Made by a program: the position numbers and the translations under genes. Below, piece by piece: positions 16,340 through 25,636 of a stretch of DNA of 35,471 bases; position 1 is the first letter of the stretch, and each line of letters starts with the position of its first letter. The DNA lies in NCBI GenBank assembly GCA_013152475.1, contig JAADGH010000064.1, positions 25,330-60,800 of the forward strand, in the 5' to 3' direction. The notes under the pieces are model-generated. The model ran no database searches. It was not told the origin of the DNA and saw only the letters and a program-made list of their open reading frames with translations. Origin of the DNA: Planctomycetota bacterium (GTDB taxonomy: Bacteria; Planctomycetota; Brocadiia; JAADGH01).

Positions 16340-17377
16340 TCAGCCCTTCGGCAATCGCATATCCTTGGCGATGTGCACCAGGAAGTGCCGGCGATCTATC
16401 GTAATCCTCAGCAACCAAAGATCGATCCTCACCATGGAACCGTGGCGGTATTCCGGGCGAGGGTAGCCGGGCCAGACATCCCACAGCCCCGGTGTGTTGG
16501 CCGGGGCCTTTCGGAGTGGATGGTTGACCGGCCGGCTGCGCCACCAGACCATCTCGCGAAAGATCGGGCCGTCCGCCTTGCCGTCACCGTTCACGTCCTG
16601 CCGATCCGGTCGGGCGATCCGATTCCGATCTTTGTCCCATTTGACGATAGCCCACGTCGGCGATCCCATCAGGGTGGCATCGACGGAGGTCATGGACTGT
16701 TCCGGCGCTCGGGTCGGGTCTCCCTCGGTGGAGGAGAACCGCATCAGCTCGCCCGGCAGGAAAACGCCATCCATTCTGCCGTCGCCGTTGATGTCCATCT
16801 TGATCCGTGACTCGTTGATGCAATCGTCCATATCCGCCCGATCGTTTGCATTGCTGTCGAGGTACTGGAACTGATAACACATGAAATTGCCCCACACGTT
16901 CCCTGTCGTTTCCCGCGCGCCCCAGAAGACGTGTCCGTTGCCGTCGCGGGTGTGGATGTCGTTGGCGTCAATACGTCCGTCGCGGTTCACATCGAAGGGC
17001 TTCCACCCCTCCTCGGTCGGCGGGGGAGGCGCACTGCCGTGGAGAGTGTATTCGCCAAGCTGCCACATGCTCAACCGGATGGGGAGCTGGAAGGTCATCG
17101 TCATGCCATCGGGTGAGATACGGATATTCCCGGCCTCGGCCAGTTCCGAAGCCATCTGCCGCAGGGCTTTATCGGCCTCCCCTGTCATTCGGCTATAGGC
17201 GGCAGCATGGCGATAGGCATCTTGGGCCCTCAGGAGGAAGACACAGATCAGGCCGATGGCGAGGACCACCATGACGGCCGTAAGGCCCAGGACGAGTGCA
17301 GAAAACCATACGGCGGTCTGTTGCCGAGCCGCTATGCCGTTTTCCTTGACGTTGGCGAAAGTATCAACGGGGCTCAT
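16340..17377 (-). CDS. Membrane-anchored minor-pseudopilin-like protein with Ca-type DxNxDG loops
   Basis: A 345-residue protein with one N-terminal membrane helix (about 23-50) followed by an alpha-helical stretch (EADKALRQMASELAEAGNI) and a short beta region, the layout of PilW/PilX or GspJ/K-type minor subunits. It has no G/FTLxE prepilin motif, so it may be anchored without prepilin-peptidase processing. Five acidic loops resemble dockerin or EF-hand calcium sites: about 129-140 (DVNRDGRIDAND), 174-185, 195-206 (DINGDGRMDG), 248-258 and 261-270 (DVNGDGKADG). There is no ribosome binding site; a TACAAT -10 ends only 5 bases before the ATG, so translation may start on a leaderless mRNA. It sits between the pilin cluster and the ABC genes. 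Function unknown. Confidence 0.75.
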   Translation of the reverse strand: MSPVDTFANVKENGIAARQQTAVWFSALVLGLTAVMVVLAIGLICVFLLRAQDAYRHAAAYSRMTGEADKALRQMASELAEAGNIRISPDGMTMTFQLPIRLSMWQLGEYTLHGSAPPPPTEEGWKPFDVNRDGRIDANDIHTRDGNGHVFWGARETTGNVWGNFMCYQFQYLDSNANDRADMDDCINESRIKMDINGDGRMDGVFLPGELMRFSSTEGDPTRAPEQSMTSVDATLMGSPTWAIVKWDKDRNRIARPDRQDVNGDGKADGPIFREMVWWRSRPVNHPLRKAPANTPGLWDVWPGYPRPEYRHGSMVRIDLWLLRITIDRRHFLVHIAKDMRLPKG

Positions 17378-17382
17378 ACCCT

Positions 17383-17411
17383 ATTGTAACAAGAGAGGAG
17401 CGTACAGGCAA
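17383..17411 (-). promoter_or_regulatory. Sigma-70-type promoter giving a probable leaderless mRNA
   Basis: On the minus strand TTGCCT (17411-17406), a 17-base spacer and TACAAT (17388-17383) form a good promoter. Only 5 bases separate the -10 from the ATG at 17377, so transcription should begin at or next to the start codon. The absence of any Shine-Dalgarno sequence there agrees with this. It would drive the calcium-loop protein and probably the ABC importer behind it. Confidence 0.5.
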
Positions 17412-17506
17412 CACCGGAGGATCGAGGCCGCTCAGAACGGCAGCACCAGACACGTACCGAGGGCATGGGGAAGGCTATCGTTCCGGGTGGAACTCGCGCC
17501 TGAAGG

Positions 17507-18802
17507 TCAAAAGTCCCTGGTGGAGACGATAGTCACTGTTTCGTGTGCAGCAATTCGCTTCTGCCAGGTCTCTTTGGCGAGGACGAGTCGCACGAGGACC
17601 TGCCTGGCACCGGACGGACCGATGACCTGCACCTCGAAACCGTGCGGAAAGCCTGGACCGCTGAGGGAGACATCCGGATACCCGAAGCGCGGCACGAGGA
17701 CCGGCGACTGGAACCGAAAATAGTTTCCGTAGTTTACCTTGAATTGATTGCCCATCCCGGCAATGAATTCGTTCCCTGGTGTGTTCCAGGACACCGTTGC
17801 GTGCTTGGATGCCAGGTTCAATATAACGTGCTCGAACTTGTTCATCGGGATATTCAAATTCGTCGAGGACGCGTCGAAAGCAGACACCGGGGAGCTGTCG
17901 ATCACATAGTCCCCCGAAACGGCGTCCTGGGTAAGCTCATAGAACGCCGAGCTCGCATCCTGGGTGGTATCCCAGCAATAGTTGATCCCCTCATCCTCAA
18001 CGAGTTGCCGGATGAACTCGGACTGCATCACGGGCAACGTGGCGTCGATTTCCGTCTGGTCGGGGGGACCGGTCTTGGGGTCGTTCTCATCCCAGGGGTG
18101 GTCGCCGGGGATGGGAAGCGGGTCCCGCTCTGCGAGGGCGTCGAGCTGCCCCTTGTCCACGAAGCGGATCGACTCCCAGCGCACAAGACTGAGCCCGTCT
18201 TCCACGCCTCCCACATCCGCCCCCGGCACGCGGGTAAGATAGTAGTACACAAGGCGGAAAACGTCGATCATGATCAGGCGTGTGTTGGCCTCAGGATCGC
18301 CAACCACCACCGGGCCGTATCGCGTCCGCGCGGAGAAAGCCGCCTCCGTCCGGGTGAACAGAAGGCAGTTGCCCGTTCTTCGCACCGTCGCGTCATCGGG
18401 GCCGAACATGCCGTTCGGGTCGAGCACCGGCAGGAGGCCTGTTCCCTCTCTCGGCTGAATCTCCTCACCGAGCGGGAGGGCGGTCGGAGAAAGTTCGAGC
18501 TCGATGCGATACTCCGAGGCCCGTATGTTGGGCGCATACGTGTCCGAAGCCACGGGGGGGTCGGTGCCCGGCTCGAAGCGGAGCCCGAATACCTCCTTCG
18601 CCGTGCTCAGGTCTTCCTTGAGCTGGTTGGCGGCCTTCTGGCAGGACGTCGCCATCTGATTGAAGGCCAGGGCGTAACGGGTGGCATAGGTGGTCTGCAT
18701 GACGAGCTGGTAGAAAAGATAGGCCACAACCCACGCGATCACGGCGACGATCATGACCTCGACGAGCGTGAAACCTCTGCCATAGCGTTTGTTCGCACTC
18801 AT
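17507..18802 (-). CDS. Prepilin-type minor pilin / pseudopilin, PilW-like
   Basis: A 431-residue protein with a type IV prepilin leader: basic MSANKRYGRG, cleavage after G10, then FTLVEVMIVAVIAWVVAYLFYQL with the conserved glutamate at mature position 5 (E15). The helix continues through LAFNQMATSCQKAANQLKEDLSTA, as in PilW/GspJ-type subunits that carry an extended DLxxA region. The remaining 350 residues are a large beta-rich domain I cannot assign. It is far longer than major pilins (about 150), consistent with a tip subunit. It starts 8 bases after the stop of the giant propeller prepilin and is probably co-transcribed with it. A prepilin peptidase and assembly ATPase must be encoded elsewhere. 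Confidence 0.87.
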   Translation of the reverse strand: MSANKRYGRGFTLVEVMIVAVIAWVVAYLFYQLVMQTTYATRYALAFNQMATSCQKAANQLKEDLSTAKEVFGLRFEPGTDPPVASDTYAPNIRASEYRIELELSPTALPLGEEIQPREGTGLLPVLDPNGMFGPDDATVRRTGNCLLFTRTEAAFSARTRYGPVVVGDPEANTRLIMIDVFRLVYYYLTRVPGADVGGVEDGLSLVRWESIRFVDKGQLDALAERDPLPIPGDHPWDENDPKTGPPDQTEIDATLPVMQSEFIRQLVEDEGINYCWDTTQDASSAFYELTQDAVSGDYVIDSSPVSAFDASSTNLNIPMNKFEHVILNLASKHATVSWNTPGNEFIAGMGNQFKVNYGNYFRFQSPVLVPRFGYPDVSLSGPGFPHGFEVQVIGPSGARQVLVRLVLAKETWQKRIAAHETVTIVSTRDF

Positions 18803-18809
18803 TTTGGGC

Positions 18810-20823
18810 CTACCTGCTGATAAAGATCTTCTCCATGTGATAGGAATAGTGCAGCGGGCACCCCTCCCGGTAGCACTCCACGCGAATCAAATAGCTGCCC
18901 TCGGGGAACTTCGTGTCGTTGCCGATGTCCCACATGTACACTTCGTCCCCGTTTACGGCGTCGGCGATCATGTGCGGATCGTTGTAGTGGTACCCCAGCC
19001 CCGGGCCGTCCGGAGGAAGGACGTTCGTGTCATCGGACATATACTGCCAGGTGTCTGCATTGTCGCGGCTGTACATCAGCACGTAATTCAGCTTCGATTC
19101 GTCCTGAGAGAACGTATCGGCAAATTCATCTGTATACGGTTTGCTATCCCACCGCAGCCACTTGACATTCCACTGCACCGGCTCCGCTCCAGACGGGTCG
19201 TCCAGCTCCGTCTCCAGAGTCGGCGTCTTGATCTCGACGCGAGGCAACTGCGTGATTCGATAGCTGATGTTCGCGTCCTCCAGGTTTGGATGGCCGCAGA
19301 CCAGGAAGCTGTGGATCAGCGTCAGCAGCGAGTATTTCCCGATGAACGCCGTCCCGGTCTCCGTGGTTTTGTCGATACCGTTCACGACAATGTACCCGCA
19401 CTTCTCCAGGTTGTCGGTCTTGCCGTTGCCATCCACATCGATGGCCGGGGCCATCGTCCGGACAATGCCGCTGCCGACCAGGTTGTTCGGGTCGTCATTA
19501 TGATTGTAGAACTTCTGCACGATCTGTGCGCCGGTGTCCGGATCCGTCATCCGGTAGGGAATCTCCGAGAGATTTCGCTCGGTGTACGGGTAGTAATTCC
19601 AGTTGTCGGGTTTGCTGCTCGTGCCGTCCAGCTTCCACGGACGGCTGATCTTCGTCTCCGTGGGCAACGGGAAGTAGTAGCGATCCGCCAACTGCTGCCC
19701 CGGCGGCTGCAACGTACCCAGACTCCCGTAGGACTTGAAGATATGGCGGAACATCTTGCCGTTGGCCTCCACGGAGTTGAACATCGCCGTGCAGCCCTGT
19801 GTCTGTGTCCTGCGAATGGAGAAATTGAAGGTTGTTCCCAGGGGCCGCCCGTCGCCGCACCAAGCGGACCCATTCTGGCAAATATACCCGCGGCTCACCC
19901 ATTGGAAGGGATAGGCGCTGTCCTTCTGCTCGGTGGGCAGGTTGCCGCGAAGCTCCGTCACGGTCGGTTCCCCGTCCTCCGGCCAGCGCCAGTAGGTGGT
20001 GTACAGGTGGTCGGGATAGATCTCGCCCAGCCAGGGCTTCGCCCACCAGCGCACTCCATCCTGGTCGTAATCAGCGCCGATGATCTTCGCGCCCTTGCCG
20101 TTGCCGTTCGATCCACTGCTGTTGAGCTGTGTCTCCGCAGTCGGGGAGTCGGTCCCGTCCCAGACCATCTTATTGATCGGCACCCCATACTTGAAGGACG
20201 GCCCGTTGGCGGCGTCGTAACCGACCTCGCCGCCCATGCACATGTAGTAGAAGGAGAAGCCGGTCAGCGTGGTGAAGAGACACCGGCTCTCGATAATGGC
20301 CGAACGGAACCAGAAGAAGTAGCGCGGCACGTCGAACTCGCAGTAGTTGCCTGACCAGCCGTCCTTCAACCGGCCGTCCTCGAAGCCATCCCCCCATGCG
20401 TTTACGGCTACCGTGCTGTCATCGCCGTCCTTGAAGTCGCCCCAGTACCAGTTATACCCGTCGGCGAAGGGCGTATCCGCTGGCGGCGGATCGCCGTTGT
20501 GGCGCAGGTCCACATACGGGCAGTGCCGGGGGTCGCCCTGGAACTGATAGCGCTCCGAGAAGGGCACTTCCGACGGCTCGTTCACGAACCATGTGGTCGT
20601 CCGGCTGACGTCGGCCGGCTTGTTCCGCCCCGTAATATCCTGGCCCAGATCGGCCTGCAAGGGCCAAAAGACGCCCGTCGTCAGGTCCTTGCCGATGCGC
20701 GTGGTCACCCGCACCGCCCCCTCGCCCGTGGACACACCCGCCGCGAAGAGGGCCTGCTGAACGGCCTTCTTCGGTATCTGGATGATCCAGCGCGCCGTGT
20801 TCTTCGGCAGATCATCCACGCCC
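18810..20823 (-). CDS. C-terminal segment of the giant propeller prepilin (after the second frameshift)
   Basis: About 670 codons that continue the protein begun at 24293. They are in the same frame as the N-terminal segment but are reached only through the middle segment. The open frame runs back to an ATG at 20888, but that stretch merely shadows the propeller frame and there is no ribosome site there. The segment opens VDDLPKNTARWIIQIPK and ends in a likely Ig- or fibronectin-like strand pattern (GSYLIRVECYREG). It has many Trp, Tyr and Asp residues and several cysteines (CEFD, CRED-free; ICQNGSAWCGDG), as expected for an exposed domain. No known domain is recognised. If the frameshift is a sequencing error, this is the C-terminal third of an 1827-residue protein. 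Confidence 0.7.
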
Positions 20824-21803
20824 CGAGCTCCGTAACGCCTATGGCGTAAGTCTCCTCTGTATCCCCCGTGATTTGCGAGGAGGCCCATCCGCCTGCGGAC
20901 CCATTGTTGAAGTAAACGTAGTTTGTGCCGACATTGCCCACCACGAGGTCCAGATCACCGTCGGCGTCTATATCGGCCAGGGCGACGTCGTGCGTCTCGT
21001 GTGTATCGCTCCCGATGTCTGTTCGGTTTCCGAAGCCGGTCCACTCGCCCGGATCGCACACACCATTCAGGTTCACGTCGTCCCACTGGCTCAGATAGTA
21101 AACATTCGTCTGGTTCCACTTGCCGTAAACCACATCCAAAACACCGTCGCCGTTCAGGTCGCCCAGGGCGACCCCGCGCGAGGCACCCCAGTTGAGCTCA
21201 TTCCAGATAAACCCGTTCCATTCGCCCGGCTGGAAGACGCCGTCCGCCGGGTTGCCGCCCTGGCCGTCAACCCACGCACCCAAGAACACGTTGTCCTTCT
21301 GGCCTTGGTCGGCGGTAGCAACATCCATCAGACCGTCCTTGTCGATATCGCCGACGGCAATATCGTATGTGTTGCTGTCTCCGTCAGGGAAATCCACGCC
21401 CGTGGCGGTGAACCCCGTCCACTCGCCGGGCTGGCAGATGCCGTCGCCGTTGCCGTCGGTCCACGTGCCGAGGTAGTACTTGTTTGGCTTACCGTAATTG
21501 CCCGTGATGATGTCGGGAACCCCGTCGCCATTGAGGTCTGCGATGGCCACGGCCCGCGTGTCGTCGGCCTGGGTGTCGTTGACGCCCAGTTCGCCCGGGG
21601 TGGCCAGTGGGTTCGACAGGGGAGCGAACCCCTGCCACGTGTCGAACCCGCCCTCGAATACCCCGCTCGAGTTGTCGTCTGAGAAAACGCCCAGGAAGAC
21701 CCGATCCGGGTCCCCGTCCGCATCGTCGTTCCCGATGACAACGTCCAGGCAGCCATCCATATTCAGATCGCCCACGGCGATGGCCCAGCTATCCGAGGCA
21801 TCG
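20821..21803 (-). CDS. Middle segment of the giant propeller prepilin: FG-GAP/VCBS repeats in the shifted frame
   Basis: About 327 codons encoding five of the seven FG-GAP/VCBS-like repeats. Each has the pattern hxhxDhxxDGxxDhhxxN, for example AVGDLNMDGCLDVVIGN, AIADLNGDGVPDIITGN, AVGDIDKDGLMDVATAD, ALGDLNGDGVLDVVYGK and ALADIDADGDLDLVVGN. Three repeats end with PGEW(T/N)GF, showing internal duplication. The DxDxDG loops bind calcium in integrin-alpha-type propellers. The frame is entered from the N-terminal segment at a CCC run (21803-21805) and left at a GGGG run (20821-20824). The open frame extends to 20705, but beyond the GGGG run the residues are arginine-rich shadow. Translated alone it would have no start or export signal. 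Confidence 0.7.
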
Positions 21804-24293
21804 GGAGATGTCCTGCTTGGTCCAGGACGTGCCGTCTCCGTCGTTGAGGACCACTCGGTTCGTCTGGTTATTCGTGTTCGCAACAACAAAGTCGAGGTCG
21901 CCATCGCCATCTATATCGGCAATCACCATGTCGCGCCTTGCCCGGTTCTGGGTAAAGGCGTCGGCGCCGGTCCACGACGTCCCGTCGCCTCCGTTCATAT
22001 AGACCCTGGGCCTGGCCCCGGTATTGGCCGCGATGATATCGGGGCTGCTGGGGGCCCAGGCCAGGTTGCGCGCGAAGCCCGTCTTCAGGCTGGCGGGGAA
22101 GTTGTCCGTGCTGTCGTGCTTGGCGCCGGTGTCGTCGTAGTAGCAGGGAAGATTGGCTGCGGCATAGGTCCGGTCGGCAGCGGTGTCCGGGCTGCAGGGG
22201 ATGTATTCCATCTCGTAGAGGTGCCACTTGGCGCCTGCGCCATTGGGGTCGCGTTCGTTCAGGAGGCCCCGGAAAGACGGGGGTCCGCCGCTCTCGGGAC
22301 ACACCTGGGGGCTGTAGAGAGGGGTGTCATAGAGCTCGAATACGGTTGCGTTTCGCGCATCGCCGAACATATTCCGGTGCGCTCTCACCCCCGGATCGGC
22401 TGGCTGGCCATCGGCGGGATTGGCGGGGGCGAAGCGCCAGTACATCTGGCCGGCATAGTCGGGGTTGTTCTGCTGGGGGCATTCGGCGATGAAGTAGTCG
22501 TCCTGCTTCCCGTCCGGGTGGCCGTATGTTGCCGGATCGACACGGGGGTCAACGGCGGGGGCGTCCGGATAGTTCGGGTTCGTGGCGAAATCGAAGCCGC
22601 CCTCGATTTTGAAGACCTTTACAGGAGGACAGCCGGCGAGCGCCCCCGTAAGGTCCAGATCCACGTGTTTGCCATCGGGGTCCATCAGTTCCACGGCCAC
22701 GGTGATGGGAATGTTGTCATCGGCCACATTATTCGCACCCGGGTTGTTGCTGTCGGCGTTGGGGTCGTTGCCGGGCATGTATTCGATCCCCTCCGTCGGC
22801 TGAAGCGTGTGGGGGTGGTCGGTGGCCGGGTCCATGGGATTGTTGGCGTAGTAGCCCTGCTTGTTGGGGTCCCTGGTGTCATTGTCGTTGCTGTCATCGG
22901 CCATGGGATAGAACGCGCCGCCGTTGGAGGTATCCTGTCCGGGGTGGACATAGGCGTAGACCCTGAGGTTGATGTAGGCCTCGGGGTCGTTTTCATCGTC
23001 CCAGGCGGCGGTCCCGCCCGAGGGCTGGCTGTCGTACCAGATCTTCTCGGGATGGGTGACCACACGCCAGCCGGGATGGTCCTTGGGGTCTTTGGCCGGG
23101 TCGGCGGAGTTGTGCACCGGTGGGATGGGCATGAGCTCGCCGTGGATGTTAATGAGGATGGCATTGAGGTATTGCTCGGGGTGCAGGCTCATCTCGTCGA
23201 GCAGGAGGCTGTAGGGGGGTTCTCCCTCGCCAAACTTTCCACCGCGTTGATCGTAGTATTCCCGGTTCTCGGCATAGCGGAGGGAATGATTCCACTGGTC
23301 CGCCACGGCGTAGGGGAAGGCATTCTTGTCGGCGTCAAAGTCGTTCTGCAGTGCCTCGTCCACGTTGATTCGGGCCTTCACGCGATCCGGGGCGTAGTAT
23401 TTGTCTACGTCGCGTTCCTTGTTTGTCGCGGTCACGATCTCGGGCATGGTGCCGGGGTACCAATAGACGTGATCCTCGGCCTGCTCGGAATCGGTGGCCA
23501 GATTGAAATAGGGGGTGTATTCGGGGTCGCGCCCGTAGCCGGCCTTGGTAATCCAATGCTCACGGATTTCAAGGCCGGGGTTTCTGTTTTCGAGATCTTT
23601 GAGGCAGGTCTCGATGAAGGGCTTTACGTAAGACATGTAGACCCACCAGCCGGGGATGGTGTCGATGGCAAGGCAGTAGACGTCATAGACCTGTGTGGTA
23701 GGAAAGGCCTCGGCGGTGGTCCTCAGCACCGTTCCGACCTCGGCGAGACTGACCTTGGTGCCGTCTTTTCGGTAGGCGAAGACCTTGACCAGCACGATGC
23801 GGACATCGCGGCTGACGATAATCCCTTGCTCGTACAGCGGGCGGACGCTGATCTGCCGTTCGTATTTCCACCAGGGCACGGCATCTTTCTCCAACTGCCC
23901 GTCCTCGTTTATGTAGTCGCGAGTTTCCGCCACAAGAGTGTTGTTACTCAACGCCTGGGCCGGGTCCGTGACGCCATCTTCGATGGTGAGAATCGGGTTG
24001 GTTACGACGCCATCGTCCAAGGCGTCCAGGTCGATGATGGTCTTTGCCCTCGTGATGGTCTCGCCCTCGGCGTCCTGGTCTTCGACGGGTGTTTCGAGGA
24101 AGGACCGAATCTCGCTGAGCATGGAGATGGCCTTCTGGATGGCGAACACGCGGTCCTTGTTGGCCTGCGTGCTGCGCCACGCGCCGGTGGTAAACCCCGT
24201 AGCCGCGAGGAAAACGACGCCGAGTACAAAAACGCAGATCATCACTTCGACCAGTGTAAAGCCGTCGTTCGGTTTGTGCCGTTGTCGTTTCAT
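21789..24293 (-). CDS. N-terminal segment of a giant prepilin with FG-GAP propeller
   Basis: 834 codons from the ATG at 24293, chosen because GGAGG lies just upstream and the prepilin leader follows at once: MKRQRHKPNDG, cleavage after G11, then FTLVEVMICVFVLGVVFLAA with glutamate 5 (E16). The open frame runs 69 codons further upstream without support. The helix is followed by about 650 residues of exposed, Asp- and Pro-rich sequence with no recognised domain, and then the first propeller repeats from about residue 739 (SPDIIAANTGARPRVYMNGGDG, then IADIDGDGDLDFVVANTNN). It stops at a TAG (21791-21789) only because of a one-base shift at the CCC run. The restored protein is 1827 residues. It is second in the pilin operon, 32 bases after the PilX-like gene. 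Confidence 0.78.
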   Translation of the reverse strand: MKRQRHKPNDGFTLVEVMICVFVLGVVFLAATGFTTGAWRSTQANKDRVFAIQKAISMLSEIRSFLETPVEDQDAEGETITRAKTIIDLDALDDGVVTNPILTIEDGVTDPAQALSNNTLVAETRDYINEDGQLEKDAVPWWKYERQISVRPLYEQGIIVSRDVRIVLVKVFAYRKDGTKVSLAEVGTVLRTTAEAFPTTQVYDVYCLAIDTIPGWWVYMSYVKPFIETCLKDLENRNPGLEIREHWITKAGYGRDPEYTPYFNLATDSEQAEDHVYWYPGTMPEIVTATNKERDVDKYYAPDRVKARINVDEALQNDFDADKNAFPYAVADQWNHSLRYAENREYYDQRGGKFGEGEPPYSLLLDEMSLHPEQYLNAILINIHGELMPIPPVHNSADPAKDPKDHPGWRVVTHPEKIWYDSQPSGGTAAWDDENDPEAYINLRVYAYVHPGQDTSNGGAFYPMADDSNDNDTRDPNKQGYYANNPMDPATDHPHTLQPTEGIEYMPGNDPNADSNNPGANNVADDNIPITVAVELMDPDGKHVDLDLTGALAGCPPVKVFKIEGGFDFATNPNYPDAPAVDPRVDPATYGHPDGKQDDYFIAECPQQNNPDYAGQMYWRFAPANPADGQPADPGVRAHRNMFGDARNATVFELYDTPLYSPQVCPESGGPPSFRGLLNERDPNGAGAKWHLYEMEYIPCSPDTAADRTYAAANLPCYYDDTGAKHDSTDNFPASLKTGFARNLAWAPSSPDIIAANTGARPRVYMNGGDGTSWTGADAFTQNRARRDMVIADIDGDGDLDFVVANTNNQTNRVVLNDGDGTSWTKQDISRCLG

Positions 24294-24325
24294 GAAAGGC
24301 GCCTCCGCAAAGGGGTCGGGGTTGG

Positions 24326-25636
24326 TTATTCCACAACGTAGATGGACCGGGAGAAGCGATAGTTCGACATCATATCCGCCACCCGGTCCAGGATATCGCT
24401 GTCGTAGTCGATTTCGGAGTAGTCGCCCTCGCCGGCGACGTTGATGGTGGCATAGGGTTCGCCCGTGTCCCACTGGCCATTCAGATTGTCGTCCTGCCAC
24501 CCGCAGGTAATCACCGTGCCGCTGATGAGGGAAGGCGCATGCTGTTCGTAATTACCCGTGACGTAGATCAGTCCCCGGTACATGGAGTTGGAGCTCGACT
24601 CGATGGTGAGATTCCCGTCCACAAAGAGAATACCCACGCCATCCAGCCGCTTTTTCCGTCCGTCGGGCCATTCCCCGGGGCTGAAAACCGCGTCACCATC
24701 AATGTATACGAGTGAATAGTTGGGCAGCGGGTTGGGCAGTTCGGTATAGTCGGTCGTATAGATGTCGGCCATGGCCCGAAGCTCGGATTTGTGCATCTTC
24801 GGAAAGACGAAGTGCACCTCGAAATCGTCAAGGATGTTGTTGTTGTTGCCGTCGCCCGTGTCGGGCGGCGTGGCGCCTATGGTCTGTGTCGGCCCGTTGA
24901 CTTCACCCGGGGTGCTGGGGGTTCCCGTGCCCTGGGCATACAGGAGGGCGGCGTCGGCGCCGCCGACCACGCGTCCCTTGCTTCCGATGGTAATGGCGGA
25001 ACCTCGGTGGGCGCATACGGCGGAATTGCCCGGCGGGTTGATGCTGAACCTTCGAATCTCGGTGGCCACAACCGCCCGGGCAAGGACCTTCACCGCATCC
25101 CTGTCAACCACGTACTCGTCTTCGCCTTCCACGGTCGGCTTTACCTTGTAAAAGTTGGTTGTTTGATAGGTCGCCTCGTTCTTCTTCTGGAAAATGGTCC
25201 CAATGGAATACACGAGCCAGGCTTGGCTGTCACCGGTTTCCACGTCGGTGTAGCAACGGTCGTAGGAGACATCTTTGACCTCATAGGTCCCGATCTTCCT
25301 CACCTCGTACCGCCCCCACAATTCGTCTCTCCCACTGACCTGGAATTCCCGGACAATCCCGATGGAGGGATCGGCGGTGTCGTTGATGGGACGCGGGGAG
25401 GCGTTCAGGTCGAGCTGGGGGTTGAACTCCGTTTCCAGCGCATTCCTGCGGAACCAGGAAAGCGCCTCCACGAGGCCGGCCTTTGCAATACTGACGGCCT
25501 GACCGTGGGTGCGGAGCTCAAGCTCGACCACGGTCTGGGTGTTTAGCAGGATGATTGTGCCCGTTGTGATCAGTCCCATCACAATCACAACCCCAACCAT
25601 CGTCATGAACAAAGCCGATCCCTGTTCCTTTTTCAT
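24326..25636 (-). CDS. PilX-like minor pilin / type II secretion GspK-like protein
   Basis: A 436-residue protein beginning MKKEQGSALFMTMVG, with a single N-terminal helix (about 8-30) followed by QTVVELELRTHGQAVSIAKAGLVEALSWFRRN. This is the PilX N-terminal pattern (EQGxALxxxLxxLxxxT, then AxxxAxxGLE). The ATG at 25636 has AAGGCGAG close upstream; a frame-matched ATG at 25678 lies 14 codons earlier and lacks a ribosome site. The C-terminal part holds a right-handed beta-type region (GILFVDGNLTIES, GLIYVTGNYEQ) like bacterial polymer-forming or PilX-type repeats. It is the first gene of the pilin operon behind the 25760-25787 promoter. PilX-type subunits help initiate pilus assembly and sit near the tip. 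Confidence 0.82.
   Translation of the reverse strand: MKKEQGSALFMTMVGVVIVMGLITTGTIILLNTQTVVELELRTHGQAVSIAKAGLVEALSWFRRNALETEFNPQLDLNASPRPINDTADPSIGIVREFQVSGRDELWGRYEVRKIGTYEVKDVSYDRCYTDVETGDSQAWLVYSIGTIFQKKNEATYQTTNFYKVKPTVEGEDEYVVDRDAVKVLARAVVATEIRRFSINPPGNSAVCAHRGSAITIGSKGRVVGGADAALLYAQGTGTPSTPGEVNGPTQTIGATPPDTGDGNNNNILDDFEVHFVFPKMHKSELRAMADIYTTDYTELPNPLPNYSLVYIDGDAVFSPGEWPDGRKKRLDGVGILFVDGNLTIESSSNSMYRGLIYVTGNYEQHAPSLISGTVITCGWQDDNLNGQWDTGEPYATINVAGEGDYSEIDYDSDILDRVADMMSNYRFSRSIYVVE

Noticed and set aside
20824..20888. ATG at 20888 as start of a separate 692-residue protein
   Set aside because: There is no ribosome site, the first 20 or so residues are a shadow of the propeller frame, and the correct residues for that stretch are in the neighbouring frame.
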